From positions 5,630,001 to 5,694,000 of the forward strand of contig JBBDHG010000015.1 in assembly GCA_037951165.1 (NCBI GenBank): a stretch of DNA of 64,000 nt, read 5' to 3'. Source of the DNA: Lophius americanus (taxonomy: Eukaryota; Chordata; Actinopteri; Lophiiformes; Lophiidae). A program made the translations under genes and the position numbers. Below the pieces are notes generated by a model, which was not told the DNA's origin, ran no database searches, and saw only the letters and a list, made by a program, of their open reading frames with translations. Positions 48,649-60,058 of the stretch are shown in pieces; position 1 is the first letter of the stretch, and every line of letters begins with the position of its first letter.

Positions 48649-50279
48649 TGTCCATCATGCTTTGTCCCTGGATGGGATAGGGAGTATTTTCATTCTGGTA
48701 AGGCTTTTAAATCAATTATAATCCAAATATTGTAAACCCAGTTTGTTACTTGTGCTACACACCATCAACACCTTCACATAAAAGGCTCTCATCACTTGTG
48801 AGTCTGAATAACACTCCTCCACTGAGCCATGAAACACTTTCGTCCTCATGTTTTATCCTCATGTTTTATCAGTGTTGATCTGCTATTACAGTCCCATCAA
48901 CACACACCGGGCACGGTACTGAGGAATTCCTGGATCATTGGCTCCTCGCTATAGGAGCCATAGTGTTTCTGTAGATCAGAGTCAGCTTCAAAGGCTCAAT
49001 GACATCTGTGATCATTGTGCAGGTGTTCATGCTGGGTTTCTGGAATGGCGGACGTATTGAGGCACTTTCCAAATACGTTTACCCCAGATGGGTCATATGC
49101 CATCACCTGTATGAGGTTTAAAAGGATAAAAGATAGAGGTACATGTTATACCTGAGACCGCTGAGAAGAGCGCCTTGTTATTTTCACACTAGCAGCCGAT
49201 TAACTTTTACTGATACATATGGTTATATTTCACACCTCTGCTCGAAGGAAAATGCTGGTATTTGTCAATGTGGGGGTTGATGTTAAACGCCTTTCCTCCA
49301 TGACTTTGGCCAATTTCGTAGTTCTTACCATCTGCGTTGCAGACATGGGGAAACACGACCCGGTGAAAACATATGTTTGTTGTGGTAAGGAATGTGAGCA
49401 GCCCAAGGTTTTCCAAAAAACCCATGGAGTCATCATTTGTCTTGAAATTGTTATAAATAAAAACTACCCATTCCATCATTTTAGAAAATATAAAGTATGG
49501 ATGCAGCCTTGGCCCGGTTTAAAGGTCTTTATAGATATCCAAATCATGGTGGTGCGGGATTTGGCGGTGTTGGTTCAAGTCACTGCCCACTTCATCAGCC
49601 TCAGCCCACCTTGCCTTCTTTGGCTTCAGTGGGCTGTCCAGGATGGCACTGGAGGTACATCCTCAGTTAGATGAAAGCAATGAGCGACCTCTAGGACTGT
49701 GGAATTCTTCCTGCCAAGTTTTTGCCTGTATCTTACCAGACTGATACTCTGTATAGTGCTCATGGCCGGTACAGAACACTGAGGTGCAAAAGGGCTTGAT
49801 TTGGTTAAAGCCTGATCCCTGTGCGGGGTCATCAGACCTTGGTGAATAGACCAAAGTGAGGACTGATGTCCGTCAATCATTTTGTTGTAGCGTGTGCTTG
49901 TGTGTAACGTGTGATCAGGCTTGTACAGTGCAGTGGAAAATAATTTCCCATTGGGGACAATAAAGTCTTAGTATAGATAAAAGTATCGTCCTTGTCCTTG
50001 CCAAGATCAGTCGCCAAATATCTTTGTTTCTAGTCCAGGTCCAGTTTTATACTTGTCTTTTATACATTTCACAAGCACTTAGTCTTTCCAGTGTTGAGAT
50101 GTCAATTTAGGACAGAAGCGCCTAATAAGTTCAGATCTTGCTTGTCCCTCATGTTGATTTCATCAACATTAGTGACCCACTTAGTTTGATTAGTGCTCCC
50201 AGTGCAAAAATAAACTATTCTTCACCCTAATGGTGTATTGACCTGACCTGGTTTGCGTGGAGTTGGTGCCTCAAACGAA

Positions 50280-50465
50280 GGAGTTTATGTATCTCAGGGT
50301 CTATCTCTTGAGCGTTATGGATATTGTGAGATGGACAGATGGATTGGTGCAGCATAAGCACTAACATCTCTAATTTTCCAGTCGGTCACCTTTGGTCATG
50401 ACCAAAAAATAAGGTGAAGAATAGAAGCGACTGAAATTAGCTTCCTTCCTAGTGTGGCTGAAAAC
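50280..50465 (+). mobile_element. LINE 3' region fragment
   Basis: GAGATGGACAGATGGATTGG, TGCAGCATAAGC, CAGTCGGTCACCTTTGGTCA and TGACCAAAAAATAAGGTGAA follow the order of the family consensus but are strongly decayed. Confidence 0.6.
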
Positions 50466-52239
50466 ATTTGTAGGTGATAGTTGTGATAGTGAATATAAGC
50501 AACAAATCTTTATCTCCAAGGAAGATTAAACTTAGCTATGCTCTGAGCACATGGTTAACTATGAAAACCAGAAAATGCAAACATTTGCTAAATGCAAATT
50601 TAATTGATTTGGTGAATTATCTTCAATAAAAAAAGGTAAATAACTTTGTTCCTTATGGTCAGAATAAGGTAATATAGTATTTTACTGTAAAAATACAAAC
50701 TTTTTCTCATTACATTAAAGGTATTATTCTGTTGAAATGTTAGATTTGGCTGATATGAATATGTAAATATCCAATAATAACCATTTGGCAAGAGCATATT
50801 GTTTTAGCTACAGTAACAATGTGCTAAGAACATGTTTTTGTTAAATGTTGACTTCAAGGTAAATAAAAGGTCTGAGTTTATTGTAATTTTGCAGTCATTA
50901 AATTTACCTTCCTTGTAAACTGTTAACTAGGTAACATTACATTTGTCTTTTTTTTTATTCATGGTAATTTACATGTAACTTCTTGTGCACAATTAATCAA
51001 TGTTTTATGGTAAGCATCTGGCAACCACAGCTGCAAGGATTTTAACATAAATTATACTTCTTTTTTTTCTCACTGTAAATCTTATGGTGATGTCATTTTG
51101 TCATTTTTTTCGAAGCATTCTTGGCATTATCCATGGAGTTAGATTTTTTTTAAATCCTTTAATTTACCCATTGCTGTAATGAAAAAGATAAAGAATCCTT
51201 TACCAGGAACATCTGGATCTATATGATGATATGGATCAACACCAACGATAACCATTACCGCCATTACCTAACTTTCCGGAACATTAAATAAAGATCCATT
51301 CATAGTGTTTTGAGTAATCATCAAGCCCTCTTTCCTCTCAAACAATGTTTTGCTTAAGAGGGAGGGATTAACAGCATCAACCCAAACATCCTTAATATGG
51401 ACTAACATATCTGGAATGGGTTGTTAAGGGAGGGTGGCCTCTTGGGAGAAGTTAGAGGTTTGGGTGGAGCAGTGGGGGAGTTTGGGGGGCGTCATGCGGC
51501 CTTGAGGTGAACTCGAGGAGGATGGAAGTGGGACCACATGTTTGTCCTGAAATTGCATAGTTCTGGCCACTTTTAGGTCTGAGGGCAGCCAAAACCACAC
51601 GTTTGAAGTTTGGAGTCAGTAACTTAAGTGAACATTCCTTTAAGGGATGTTCCACTTAGATATTCTTCACAAGGCTGTTTATGATTCTTAATACCCACTA
51701 ATACCCTTTCTTCTTGATAATGATGCTGTATATCTATTTAGTCAGGCATTTGTCACGTTTTACCTGGCTTTGGCTCTTCTTAGAAGTAACTTTTGATTTA
51801 GTTTAATCACAGCTTCATAATAGCAAGGTTGTAACAGGATGGATTAATGCTGGCCCCAATTTGTATTCATAGTGGTACTCTCTAGCCGGTACATGGTTGG
51901 TATGTGCTTGCCTTCTCCTGGCATTGTACCAACCACACTGGGCTGTAACCTTGAATCGTGATCAGATTTTACTGCTGCCTCTACACACTCACACACAGTC
52001 ACTCCCCTACCTCACTTTTCAAGCCATGACCTCATGCATAGCACAGACACGGATGATTAAGATGGAAGGAGTCGCTATCTCTAAGGATTTGTTTGTTGCC
52101 ATTTGTGGGTAAGAGTTTGGATGGGGTTATAGGGCACAAAAGCATTTTTGCCTACATTTCATATTGGAACAATGGGTTATTCAGGATTTGGAACTCAAAC
52201 TAGCTGGCGTTGCCAGTGGTTGACTCTTTGAGGTCTACC

Positions 52240-52390
52240 TGTAGCGCTTTGGACCCAACCCAAACGCCCATCTCTGTAGTTGGTGAGCCCACTCCGTTGT
52301 GACCAAAACAATGAGGTCACTGATGCAAGCATCTGAAATGAGCTTTGGATATCTGATCAGGATGCCTACATGTCGCCCTCGATAAAAGGC
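52240..52390 (+). mobile_element. LINE 3' region fragment, very decayed
   Basis: TGTGACCAAAACAATGAGGT, GAAATGAGCTTTGGATATCT and GATCAGGATGCC fit the same LINE at reduced identity. Confidence 0.5.
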
Positions 52391-53366
52391 ACGTACTTGA
52401 TGCTTCTGTTGGGTTTAACGTGACTTTTATAATGTAGTGAACTGTTAATGACGACGAGAGTACCAACTAACTATAACTACTAAATAACTATATACAAATG
52501 TGCCCCCACGTTAAATCCTACACATACTACATACCATATTACTCATGGAGACGATTCATATTTCTGCTGAAAGTGTGTTGCTGCCTGCCGAGTGCACATG
52601 TCTCTGCGTGTGGGCGTGTCCTATGTGGGCGGGCAAGTGATGTAGCCTAATGTAGTTGTTGACTGCAGAATTCACCAAGTAGTAATTGTTTTTTTTTCAA
52701 CCTTTTTTATGTTCCTAAATTTACATGTACGTTTAATTTCCTTCCAGATAATATGCTGTATTTTTTCTATATAATTTATTTCTACATTTTATTTACCTTT
52801 TGTATCAGCAGTGATATAATGCAACATGAAATGACCAAATTCCAGTTCAGCAAATACACTGTAGGTATAGCAACATGTTTGGTTTAAAGTATTTTATTAA
52901 AGCAGTAAAGTTCATTGAAAGACATTTTGGAAAGAAGAATGAATCTTTATTGTCCTCATTGTTAGTTGGCATGTGCCCAAAACAACCTAAAGCTAAATTC
53001 AAAAGTTGATGGCAAAATAAAAGCCTTTTAGTAATTGTTTATTTATTTTTATATTAACCTAACCTTTATTTAACCAGGAGAAAAAAATGATCCGATTAAT
53101 CGATCAATTATTGATCGATTAATATCCTGAGTATTTATGCTGGTAATTTGATGTGATTTATTCAGCAGGGCATGTAAGAATTATTTTCTCAAAGTCTACT
53201 CAATGAATGTGGCTCTGAGCCCAGAACCTGCATGAAGACTGGTTGCTTCACCTTAAGGTGTCTTGCTGCTGTGCATATCTGTTCATTAGAGACTAAACGT
53301 GAATGCTCTGCTGTTTGCAAGTGGTATTCGGAAATTACATCACTAAATGTTCTCTTCTGTTCACAG

Positions 53367-53430
53367 GACTTGGGAGTGAGACGCCCATTAAACTAAGTAA
53401 TCCCAGATTGCTACAGAAGAGAGCTCTGAG
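53367..53430 (+). CDS. svil: Supervillin coding exon 2 of the long form (residues 20-40)
   Basis: A 64-nt exon between a strong acceptor (TCTCTTCTGTTCACAG) and a strong donor (GAG|GTAAGT). Only one of the three frames is open, and it is the one that joins both neighbours: it begins with GA completing a Gly codon and ends with AG, a phase-2 break. It reads GLGSETPIKLSNPRLLQKR followed by Ala-Leu and a split Ser. There is no ATG in any frame, so in a transcript that skips the 44903 exon this would be 5' untranslated sequence. The exon is basic and polar with no domain I recognise. It sits after an 8.4-kb intron full of LINE debris. The quality of both splice sites together with frame compatibility makes chance unlikely. 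Confidence 0.75.
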
Positions 53431-53894
53431 GTAAGTTGTGTTTCATTGAGGTTTTATTACCGTTGTCACTTGGTGAGTAAAATCCTTGCAAGAGATAACT
53501 TAAACATGACATGTTTACATTCTGGCCTCTAGAAATCATCATAATTTTCAGATACTTCTATGTATTGCATCTGTAAACTTCTGTTTTTAATCTTTTTCTA
53601 TTGGGAGTCCCAAAAAAAAGAAACGGCAATGCAAGACAGCCGTCTAGCCGAGGTTACCAGTTGGCTAGAGACTACTATTATATAAGCAAAAACATATAGC
53701 TACATTGGTGGTGAAGTTTAAAATGGGTTAATGCAAATGCGATGACAACCTAATATCAAAGTGAGACTATTTAGCATTTGCCTTGAGAACATATTGACAA
53801 AGATTTGCTTAAATTGTGAGATTTTGAAGTGAAGTGACTTAAATGGGATTCAACTCTTCCAAAGCTGAAGTCACGTTTCACTGCACTGAAGAAA

Positions 53895-54375
53895 GAGCTT
53901 GAATGGCAAAGCTCTCAATTTACCAGTCCATCTACGTTCCAACCCTCACCTATGGTCCTGAGCTATGAGTCGAGACCGAAAGAATGAGTTCAAGAATACA
54001 ATTGACTGAAGTGAGCTTCTTAAGAAGGGGGACTGAGATCAGGCTTGGAGATAGGATGCTGTGCACGGACATCCGGAGGGAGTTCTCAGTTCAGGCACTG
54101 CTCCTTGGCATTCAAAGGAGATTGTTGAGGTGGTTCAGGCAACCGATCTGGTCTGCTTTGAGGCCTCCTTTTTTACACTTTTCAGACACATCCAACAGGG
54201 AGGAGACCCTAGGGTAGGCCTAAAACATGCTGGAGGGAATATATATCAAATCTGGCCTTGGAATACTTCCAGATCCCTGGGATGAGCTGGAGAACATTTC
54301 TGTGTAAAGCGACTTTTGGAATACCCTTCTTGACATGCTGCCATTGTCACCCAGCGCTGGATTAGTAGGAGGAAA
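53895..54375 (+). mobile_element. LINE 3' region, truncated copy
   Basis: GCAAAGCTCTCAATTTACCA, CTACGTTCCAACCCTCACCT, TGGTTCAGGCAACCGATCTG, GGGAGGAGACCCTAGG and GGGATGAGCTGGAGAACATT lie in consensus order. Conceptual peptide keeps FLRRGTEIRLGDRMLCTDI-type sequence over a short frame; stops elsewhere. Confidence 0.8.
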
Positions 54376-54999
54376 TGAAGAGGAACAAAATATTTATACT
54401 TAAAAATATTTGTCTTTTTCTAGTATGGTTGTTTTTACAGTGCAGAAGTGACAATTATAGTGTAATAGTAAATGTTTCAACATTATTCAACAGGAGCAAA
54501 GGCAAAAAGGTCAGAAAAGATACAAAAAAGGCTCAGAAATATCAGTTTCGCAACAGAAGTTTGTATTATCTAATAGCTGTAACAGGATAACTCTTGTAGC
54601 TATTCAGCTGAGAAAGGTTGCGATATTGATTTGTCTAAAAATGTTAATTCTCAAGTCAAGGCTGATTGTTATGACTACAATTAATTGTTAATAATAATCT
54701 GTACTCTTGTGGAGACATTAAGCTGGGAGGGCATTAGATAAAGTGAGGTGCTTCAACAGAGATAATGTCCGAGCACAATGAGTGACTAAAAATAGCAACA
54801 CATTGCATTGGTGTTAAACCTCCCTGTGACAGTAGCATTGGTTAGCACCATTTTCCTGGCTATGTGTCAAATTCACCACCAGTGTCACAGGTTAGCCAGT
54901 ACTATAGTGAGGACATTGGAGGTATTGACACTGTATGGGTGTGGCTTTGACCTGAAAACATTGTGTATGTATCAATAGATGGAAATCATGTGTATGATC

Positions 55000-55045
55000 A
55001 TCATATGGATGATCTTTGACATGTAGCATCCACCTAAACATTGTT
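55000..55045 (+). mobile_element. Tc1-like fragment (family B)
   Basis: GGATGATCTTTGACATGTAG then CATCCACCTAAACATTGTTGC resembles an internal transposase segment of the family found at 39.6 kb. Confidence 0.5.
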
Positions 55046-55576
55046 GCATTAGCTCGAGGAACATGATGCAGGGATTAAGGTGCTAACTTTCCCTCCCACC
55101 TCTTCAGATGACAATCAGATGATCAGAGGGACATCTGAACTTGCTACCCATGCGACCTGAATCAGGTCAGCTCTATATACAGTATGAGGGTTTGATTGTC
55201 CACCTGAGGCAGGGGACAACTCTCATTAGACAAGGCTATTGCCATATGGGCCTGTATTTAGGTGGTTTGCATGTGTTCAAGGCCCTTTTTTTACAGAGAT
55301 TGTGTCAATACTGCAATGACCCCTCTCTATTACGATTTGTGGGTTTACACTGAATACCAATGGATAAATGCCGCTCCGATGGCTCGTTTTAAGTAGTGAG
55401 GTAGGTTCTGCAGAGTGAATCGTCATTACCTGCGAGGCACAGAAGTTTTGTTGTCTGGTTTGAGGACTTAAATGACCTTTCCTGTTACCTTTTCCTCTGC
55501 TCGGTAAATATGTAGCTCCTGGACATTGCTATGATCATCTGCTTTTAGGCTTTTAGGTAGCTGCTAGTAGCTGCTC

Positions 55577-55752
55577 ATGGTGGCTGTAGCTGGATAGGTA
55601 GACCAATCGTCCCCCTAATTAGAAGATCAGTGGTACGATCCGGGCCTTCCCAGTCATGACATGGGTCCTTGAAAAAGACCCTGAACCCTGCTGAAATAGG
55701 ACAAATAATGACCTCCCCATTACAGATAAAATAATGGATGGATGGATGGATT
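55577..55752 (+). mobile_element. tRNA-derived SINE
   Basis: CATGGTGGCTGTAGCTGGAT (A-box region), AGTGGTACGATCCGGGCC (B-box) and GGGTCCTTGAAAAAGACCCT then GAACCCTGCTGAAAT follow the order of a common teleost SINE. It ends in a GGAT microsatellite tail (55734-55750), typical of retroposed copies. Confidence 0.7.
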
Positions 55753-56934
55753 AATTTTATGTCACAAAACGACATAACGTCATAATAAAGTTTTCTTGTC
55801 ATTTGTGAGGATGGTCACTTTTGGAGTTCTTGGCCAAATAAATTGATGGACAAATCTCTATGAAATCTGTATGAAGGTATTATGTCTTGACATCAAAATA
55901 ACCTTTTCTTTAATTGAAAGATAGTGCAGTTTTGTTGTTTTTGACATTTACCCGATTTGCGTTAAATTTTACAGAGAGGTAGTATTTGGCAAACCCTGAA
56001 CGTGACAATATTTTGGTGTCATAAGAGCATTTTCTTAACCATTGGGAGATATGGAACCAAACAAGTTTTTTGGCCATATCCCTCATAATATTGGATTGAT
56101 TAATTTAAATTTATGTTATTGTGTCATTGCATCCTTCATTGACAAAGCAGAGGACTGCAGTGTCTGAGTACCTCTTAGTTTCACTGTGTTGTACTTTGTA
56201 TAACTAAATGTGATAAGCAAGGGTTACATTACATTACTTAAGTCATCCACTTGTGAGCGACATCAAAACATCACAACCCCCTCTTTCCTTTTTGCCAAGC
56301 ATTAATACAGATCTCAAATTCCCATCTGTTACTACATCCACAGCTGAGATGAAACCACCCAAGTCAAGTTTAAAATACAACGTTAAATTCACTGATATGC
56401 TGCACAGCATATAAAGCAACATAAATAAAACCACAAATTAAGAAGAGATTGTTTGAGAAGGCATTGAATCAGGTTACTAAAACATTAAGACAGATTAAAC
56501 AGTTGAGTCATAAGAAAAGACTGTTAATAACCACTACCCTGATAAATATAAGAACTGGGTCTTGTTCATCCCAGTATTTAGTAAGATATATATATATGGG
56601 GCAAAAGTAACATCATGAATCCCTGCACTCAAGTCTCCTTGCATGACACTGCAAAGTCTTGTTTTCGTAGTTCTTGACTATTTCCTACTGCCTCCTTCCT
56701 CCCGTTTCCTGCCTTCATTGCTCTCTTTGGAGCCGCATCCTCATTCCAATTCCCATTCTCGATCCTACCAACAGATGCTGCTTCCAAGAATATGTTTTAA
56801 TGACTTCTAATTCAGAATAATTCAGGGAGCCTCTAACAACAGCTTTGTGCTTATACTGTTGCCCTGTAAGCGATCCAATTTCCCGCAGCTCAAGCCTGTT
56901 TCAATAACATCTGGTATTTTTCCTGCACACTCAG

Positions 56935-57026
56935 CTTTCAGAAAGAAATCTCCTTTGAAAAAAAAGACGATCCAACCAAAAGCATCAAGGATATAGATGT
57001 TAGTCTCTTGGCTCGTCTTCCCAAAG
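56935..57026 (+). CDS. svil: Supervillin coding exon 3 of the long form (residues 41-71)
   Basis: A 92-nt exon after the tract TATTTTTCCTGCACACTCAG, ending at AAAG|GTTAGT. Starting at 56935 gives one base that completes the Ser codon left by exon 2, then FQKEISFEKKDDPTKSIKD and IDVSLLARLPK, leaving one G. A second AG seven bases downstream (56941) would give a phase-0 start and break the frame with exon 2, so I prefer 56935. The peptide is highly charged with a short hydrophobic stretch (DVSLLARLP), probably helical. An out-of-frame ATG at 56997 would open a 13-codon upstream ORF, ending at a TGA in exon 4, in transcripts that use the downstream start. I recognise no domain. Confidence 0.75.
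56997..57026 (+). other. Start of a short upstream ORF in short-form svil transcripts
   Basis: The ATG at 56997 reads ten codons to the exon 3 donor, then Ser-Leu-Asn and TGA in exon 4 after splicing (13 codons). It lies in a different frame from svil. It would precede the start at 59041 only in transcripts lacking the 44903 exon, where it could dampen translation. The splice-dependent stop is read directly; the effect is inference. Confidence 0.4.
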
Positions 57027-58984
57027 GTTAGTGTTTTATTTATTTTTTTATCTGATTGCATGCAAATGCACCTCACAATTTCAACTTTCTCAGGGTCTTT
57101 GAAAATCACTGTTATGCAACAGCAGCCTTTTTTTCCAGTTGGATTTATGTCAAATAACTGTTTTTCTCAAACTGCAGTCCTTAAATAATATTTGATTCTT
57201 CTTGACTAGCTTCAATTACTAGTACTTAAAATGTAGGTCCAGTAAAGAAATATTTTCCTCTAGAAGATTCTGGCTCTATGAAGTCCCACCGGTTTGTGAA
57301 TATCATTTAATTTAATGAGCTTGTTGTTAACTTTGTCCAATATTAAGTGCCAGGTAGTTGGAGTTCAGATGTCTTACAGAGGTCCCTGCTGAAAACAGTT
57401 ATCTGCACTCCATCAGAGTGCTGACAGAGAACCAGAACAGTAAAACTGTGGGCCGTTGAAACAAATAAGAAGTCGAAAGAGACTACAAACCCTTGCATAG
57501 TCAAGATGGTTATTCCCTGCATTGATCTCTGTAAGCGACACCATTATCACCATAAATACTTTTTAGCTTTAGCTAATTTACTTGAAATTGGTCCTAAATT
57601 TCATACTTCTGATCATCAAAAAAAATCTTTCAAATATACTTGTTGCAGAAATCCTGAATGCAATCATAACCCCACTGGTTGACTTGTATTCTGACGTTTG
57701 TAGCAGGTTTTCAAATTACACTTTTCTTCATTGTGATTGGAGATGTTTTTGAACTGTGTCAATGAGTCGTGATCTATTAGGATCCTGTGTTCACTTGCAC
57801 CAACATATTTCACTGGAACAAATATATGAGGTGTTGTATCAGAAGATGGGCATCTATCAATTATTATCATGTGATAATGGCATTTTGTTATTGTTATTGT
57901 GATGGTTTTATTCTACAATATCTTGTAAATAACTCAGGTTTACTCCTACTGGAAGTAATTAAAAGATGACGGCGAACACCAGAAAACTTTGATGGTCTAG
58001 CTAATATTAAGATAGATAAGATAGGAACGTCATGTTGTGTGGAAAACTTACCAGAGAGACATAATTTTACTGGAAAGAAAGAAGTAATATTACAAGAGTA
58101 AAGCCTAAATACTAATAATGCCTTAGTTTTATTTTCCAGGAAAAAGTCATAATTTTGCAAGATTTAAGACGATATACTATTTTCCAAGAATAAAGTTGTA
58201 TGAGAATAAGCAATAATTTCACAAAAATAAGCACTTAATATTATGAGAATTAAGTAATATTATAGTCCTTATTTTACAAAACTAAACAGGACTTTTTTGT
58301 TGTCTTGTGACTACAAAAAAGAAAAAAAGTCACAATAAATAAAGTTAGAATTCTATATAAGTAAAGCTATAATCTTACATGAATCAACTGACAATATGAG
58401 AAAAATTAGTAATAATTCTGCCAAATAAATATATAATTTTGTGAAAATAAAGTCGAACTATCACGAAACTATAGTTATTCGATGGAACATTAAAAGCAGA
58501 AATGCCTGATCATCACATGATTCATCCTGAAAACCCAGATCCTGGTCATGACCAGCCATGTTTATATGTATCAGTGGTCTTCCTTCAATGCTCAGCAAAC
58601 ACAGTTTGTGGTCTTAATAGTCTTCTCAAAACCTTGCTCACGTTTTCAGTTTTCAGTTTACAGTTTATTATCCCAGCTCTTTGACGGGATGGAAAGTGTT
58701 TTGAAGTGCTTTTGGATTATATTTAGATTGCAAGACAAAAAAAGATAAAACTTCTGGAAGCTGCCAGTTAACCTATAAAAATCATATTTTTGTGAGGCCA
58801 AATGCGTGAGGAGTTCTTGTTTTATTATGGATTTTTGAATAACGAACATTAAAATCCTGCCATCTGCATCAATCCAGTCAATGCCCAAAACTACTTCAGG
58901 AAACAGATTATTTTGACTCTCATGCCCCCACAGATGGTTTCATTTCATTAAAATTTAATATTATGTTTTTTGATTTTCCTCTAG
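57027..58984 (+). other. svil: svil intron 3 (long form)
   Basis: 2.0-kb intron GTTAGT...CTCTAG. Besides the minisatellite at 58080-58470 nothing was recognised; the remaining open frames are short and unsupported. Confidence 0.65.
58080..58470. repeat. Diverged minisatellite of the AATAAAGTCATAATTTTACG type
   Basis: Repeated AAAAAGTCATAATTTTGCAA, GAATAAAGTTGTATGAGAAT, AATATTATGAGAATTAAGTA and AAATAAAGTCGAACTATCAC show a roughly 22-bp unit common in vertebrate genomes, heavily mutated. Confidence 0.7.
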
Positions 58985-59048
58985 TCTCTGAATTGAAGAA
59001 ACGATTTGAAGGCATCACCACGAGCGTGAGCGACTGGGAAATGAACAG
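58985..59048 (+). CDS. svil: Supervillin coding exon 4, containing the conventional start Met (residues 72-92)
   Basis: A 64-nt exon after TTGATTTTCCTCTAG, ending AACAG|GTGAAA. With the G from exon 3 it reads VSELKKRFEGITTSVSDWE and then Met-Asn-Arg. The ATG at 59041 (G at -3) begins MNRKERIARRLEGIE across the junction, matching the human supervillin start MKRKERIARRLEGIE. This is therefore the start homologous to the familiar protein and is residue 91 of the long form. The 18 complete codons before the Met, plus the split Val codon, are also open and in phase with exons 1-3. In short-form transcripts this part would be 5' untranslated sequence. The following intron is only 102 bp. Confidence 0.9.
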
Positions 59049-59150
59049 GTGAAAAAGTGATGATCCGTGTGTAATTGGCTGCAAGCATATTTGCTAATGA
59101 TGCAGTGGAGGATAATAACATGTCCGAGCCTCCTTGCTGTCCGTGTGCAG

Positions 59151-59293
59151 AAAGGAACGTATCGCTCGACGGTTGGAGGGTATAGAGGGTGAGGTGCATC
59201 CTTCTCTGCTGCCTAGTTTAGTGGCCAACCGGCTCTTGGAAGAGGACACACCCCGATACACCAGAGCCTCTGACTCCTTTGACCCCTGTGGTG
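59151..59293 (+). CDS. svil: Supervillin coding exon 5 (residues 93-140 of the long form)
   Basis: A 143-nt exon between CCGTGTGCAG and a GTGAGA donor. It encodes KERIARRLEGIEGEVHPS and LVANRLLEEDTPRYTRASD, against KERIARRLEGIENDTQPI and LVTHRLLEEDTPRYMRASD in human supervillin as I remember it, so identity is high and collinear. This is the very N-terminal tail of the conventional protein, a basic, largely disordered region; published work places binding to the myosin II S2 segment within roughly the first 170 residues. The exon ends phase 1 (G), completed to Val in the next exon. An alternative donor three bases upstream is weaker. Confidence 0.95.
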
Positions 59294-59376
59294 GTGAGAC
59301 AACAACAGCATGAAGAAAATGTTAACTTCCGTTTCCTGCTTTTATGGGGATGACTGACTTTTTTTGCTTCCTCCAG

Positions 59377-60058
59377 TTATGCTCCAGCGGTATGGAACCG
59401 GGGGATTCGAAAGACCCGAAATGAAGCTGACGTCTCCTGAGCACCAGTCCAGAGCTCGTGCAAGACCTGAACCTCAGTCTTGTGTCCACACAGAGCCAGT
59501 CTACGAGTCAGGCTCCACCATCAGTGCCCCTGAACTGGAGTCCAAAGCTGAACGTATCGCCCGCTACAAGGCGGAACGGCGCAGACAGCTTGCAGAGCGC
59601 TATGGAATCTCTTTGGATCAGGAACCAGATGTGGAGAGTACCTCTCGCTACACCCGAAATAGGAAGGAATCTGAAGGCTCAGAAAAACGAAACAGAGGAG
59701 ACTCTGTGGGGGATGCCGATAGCCTAAGGATTGGACGCACATCATTGCCTCATGACCACCCTGAGTCAGGTTATGAGATGGGTCAGGGAATGGTGGATTC
59801 ATTCTCCGAGAGAGAGAGGCTGATGAACCTGGAGAATCAGCGTAGAGCTGCTGCCCCTCCTGAGCCACCATCCTCTTCCTCATACATGGATGTGTCCTCA
59901 GCTTCGAGGGTGCCCGCGAAGGACTACCCAATCACGGGAATGCCACCCAGTTCACCCAAGCTGATCAGAGATCCTTCCCTCTCCTCGCCCAAACACGGAG
60001 CATCCCCGGGAGACCTGTTCATTGACCAGCAAGCCCACAACATCCTCAGCAGACAGGG
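59377..60058 (+). CDS. svil: Supervillin coding exon 6, large N-terminal exon (residues 141-367 of the long form)
   Basis: A 682-nt exon after TTGCTTCCTCCAG, ending CAGGG|GTGAGT. The diagnostic stretch ESKAERIARYKAERRRQLAE with RYGISLD is nearly identical to human supervillin (KYGLTLD there), followed by SRYTRNRKE and by LMNLENQRR against human LLNIENQRR. The rest is rich in Ser, Pro and Arg (SPKLIRDPSLSSPKHGASPG) and looks disordered and phosphorylatable, as expected for the N-terminal half, which binds myosin II and F-actin and carries nuclear-targeting signals. The gelsolin-like repeats and villin headpiece lie far beyond this window. The open frame continues into the intron on both sides, so exon limits rest on splice signals and phase. 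The preceding intron is only 83 bp. Confidence 0.96.

Larger units (their letters stand above)
44961..53366 (+). other. svil: svil intron 1 (long form)
   Basis: 8.4-kb intron GTAAGA...CACAG. It holds a diverged minisatellite (45340-45505), three LINE 3' fragments, a possible third MITE-like copy near 50600-51170 (CACTGTAAATC, TTTTACTGTAAAAATAC), and a 12-bp inverted repeat at 48564-48596. The 47.8-48.6 kb and 49.2-49.9 kb segments contain moderately long open frames I could not identify. Confidence 0.6.
53431..56934 (+). other. svil: svil intron 2 (long form)
   Basis: 3.5-kb intron GTAAGT...CTCAG containing a LINE 3' copy, a small Tc1 fragment and a SINE. Confidence 0.6.

Noticed and set aside
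49219..49674. 151-codon + strand frame and overlapping - strand frame in svil intron 1
   Set aside because: No recognisable family, no splice context, both strands open. Possibly repeat-derived but unsupported as a gene.
56942..57026. Alternative acceptor for svil exon 3 at 56941
   Set aside because: It would start the exon in phase 0, incompatible with the phase-2 end of exon 2. The acceptor at 56934 has the better pyrimidine tract and keeps the frame.
59458..59931. Other open frames overlapping svil exon 6 on both strands
   Set aside because: Shadows of the svil frame; no homology or signals of their own.
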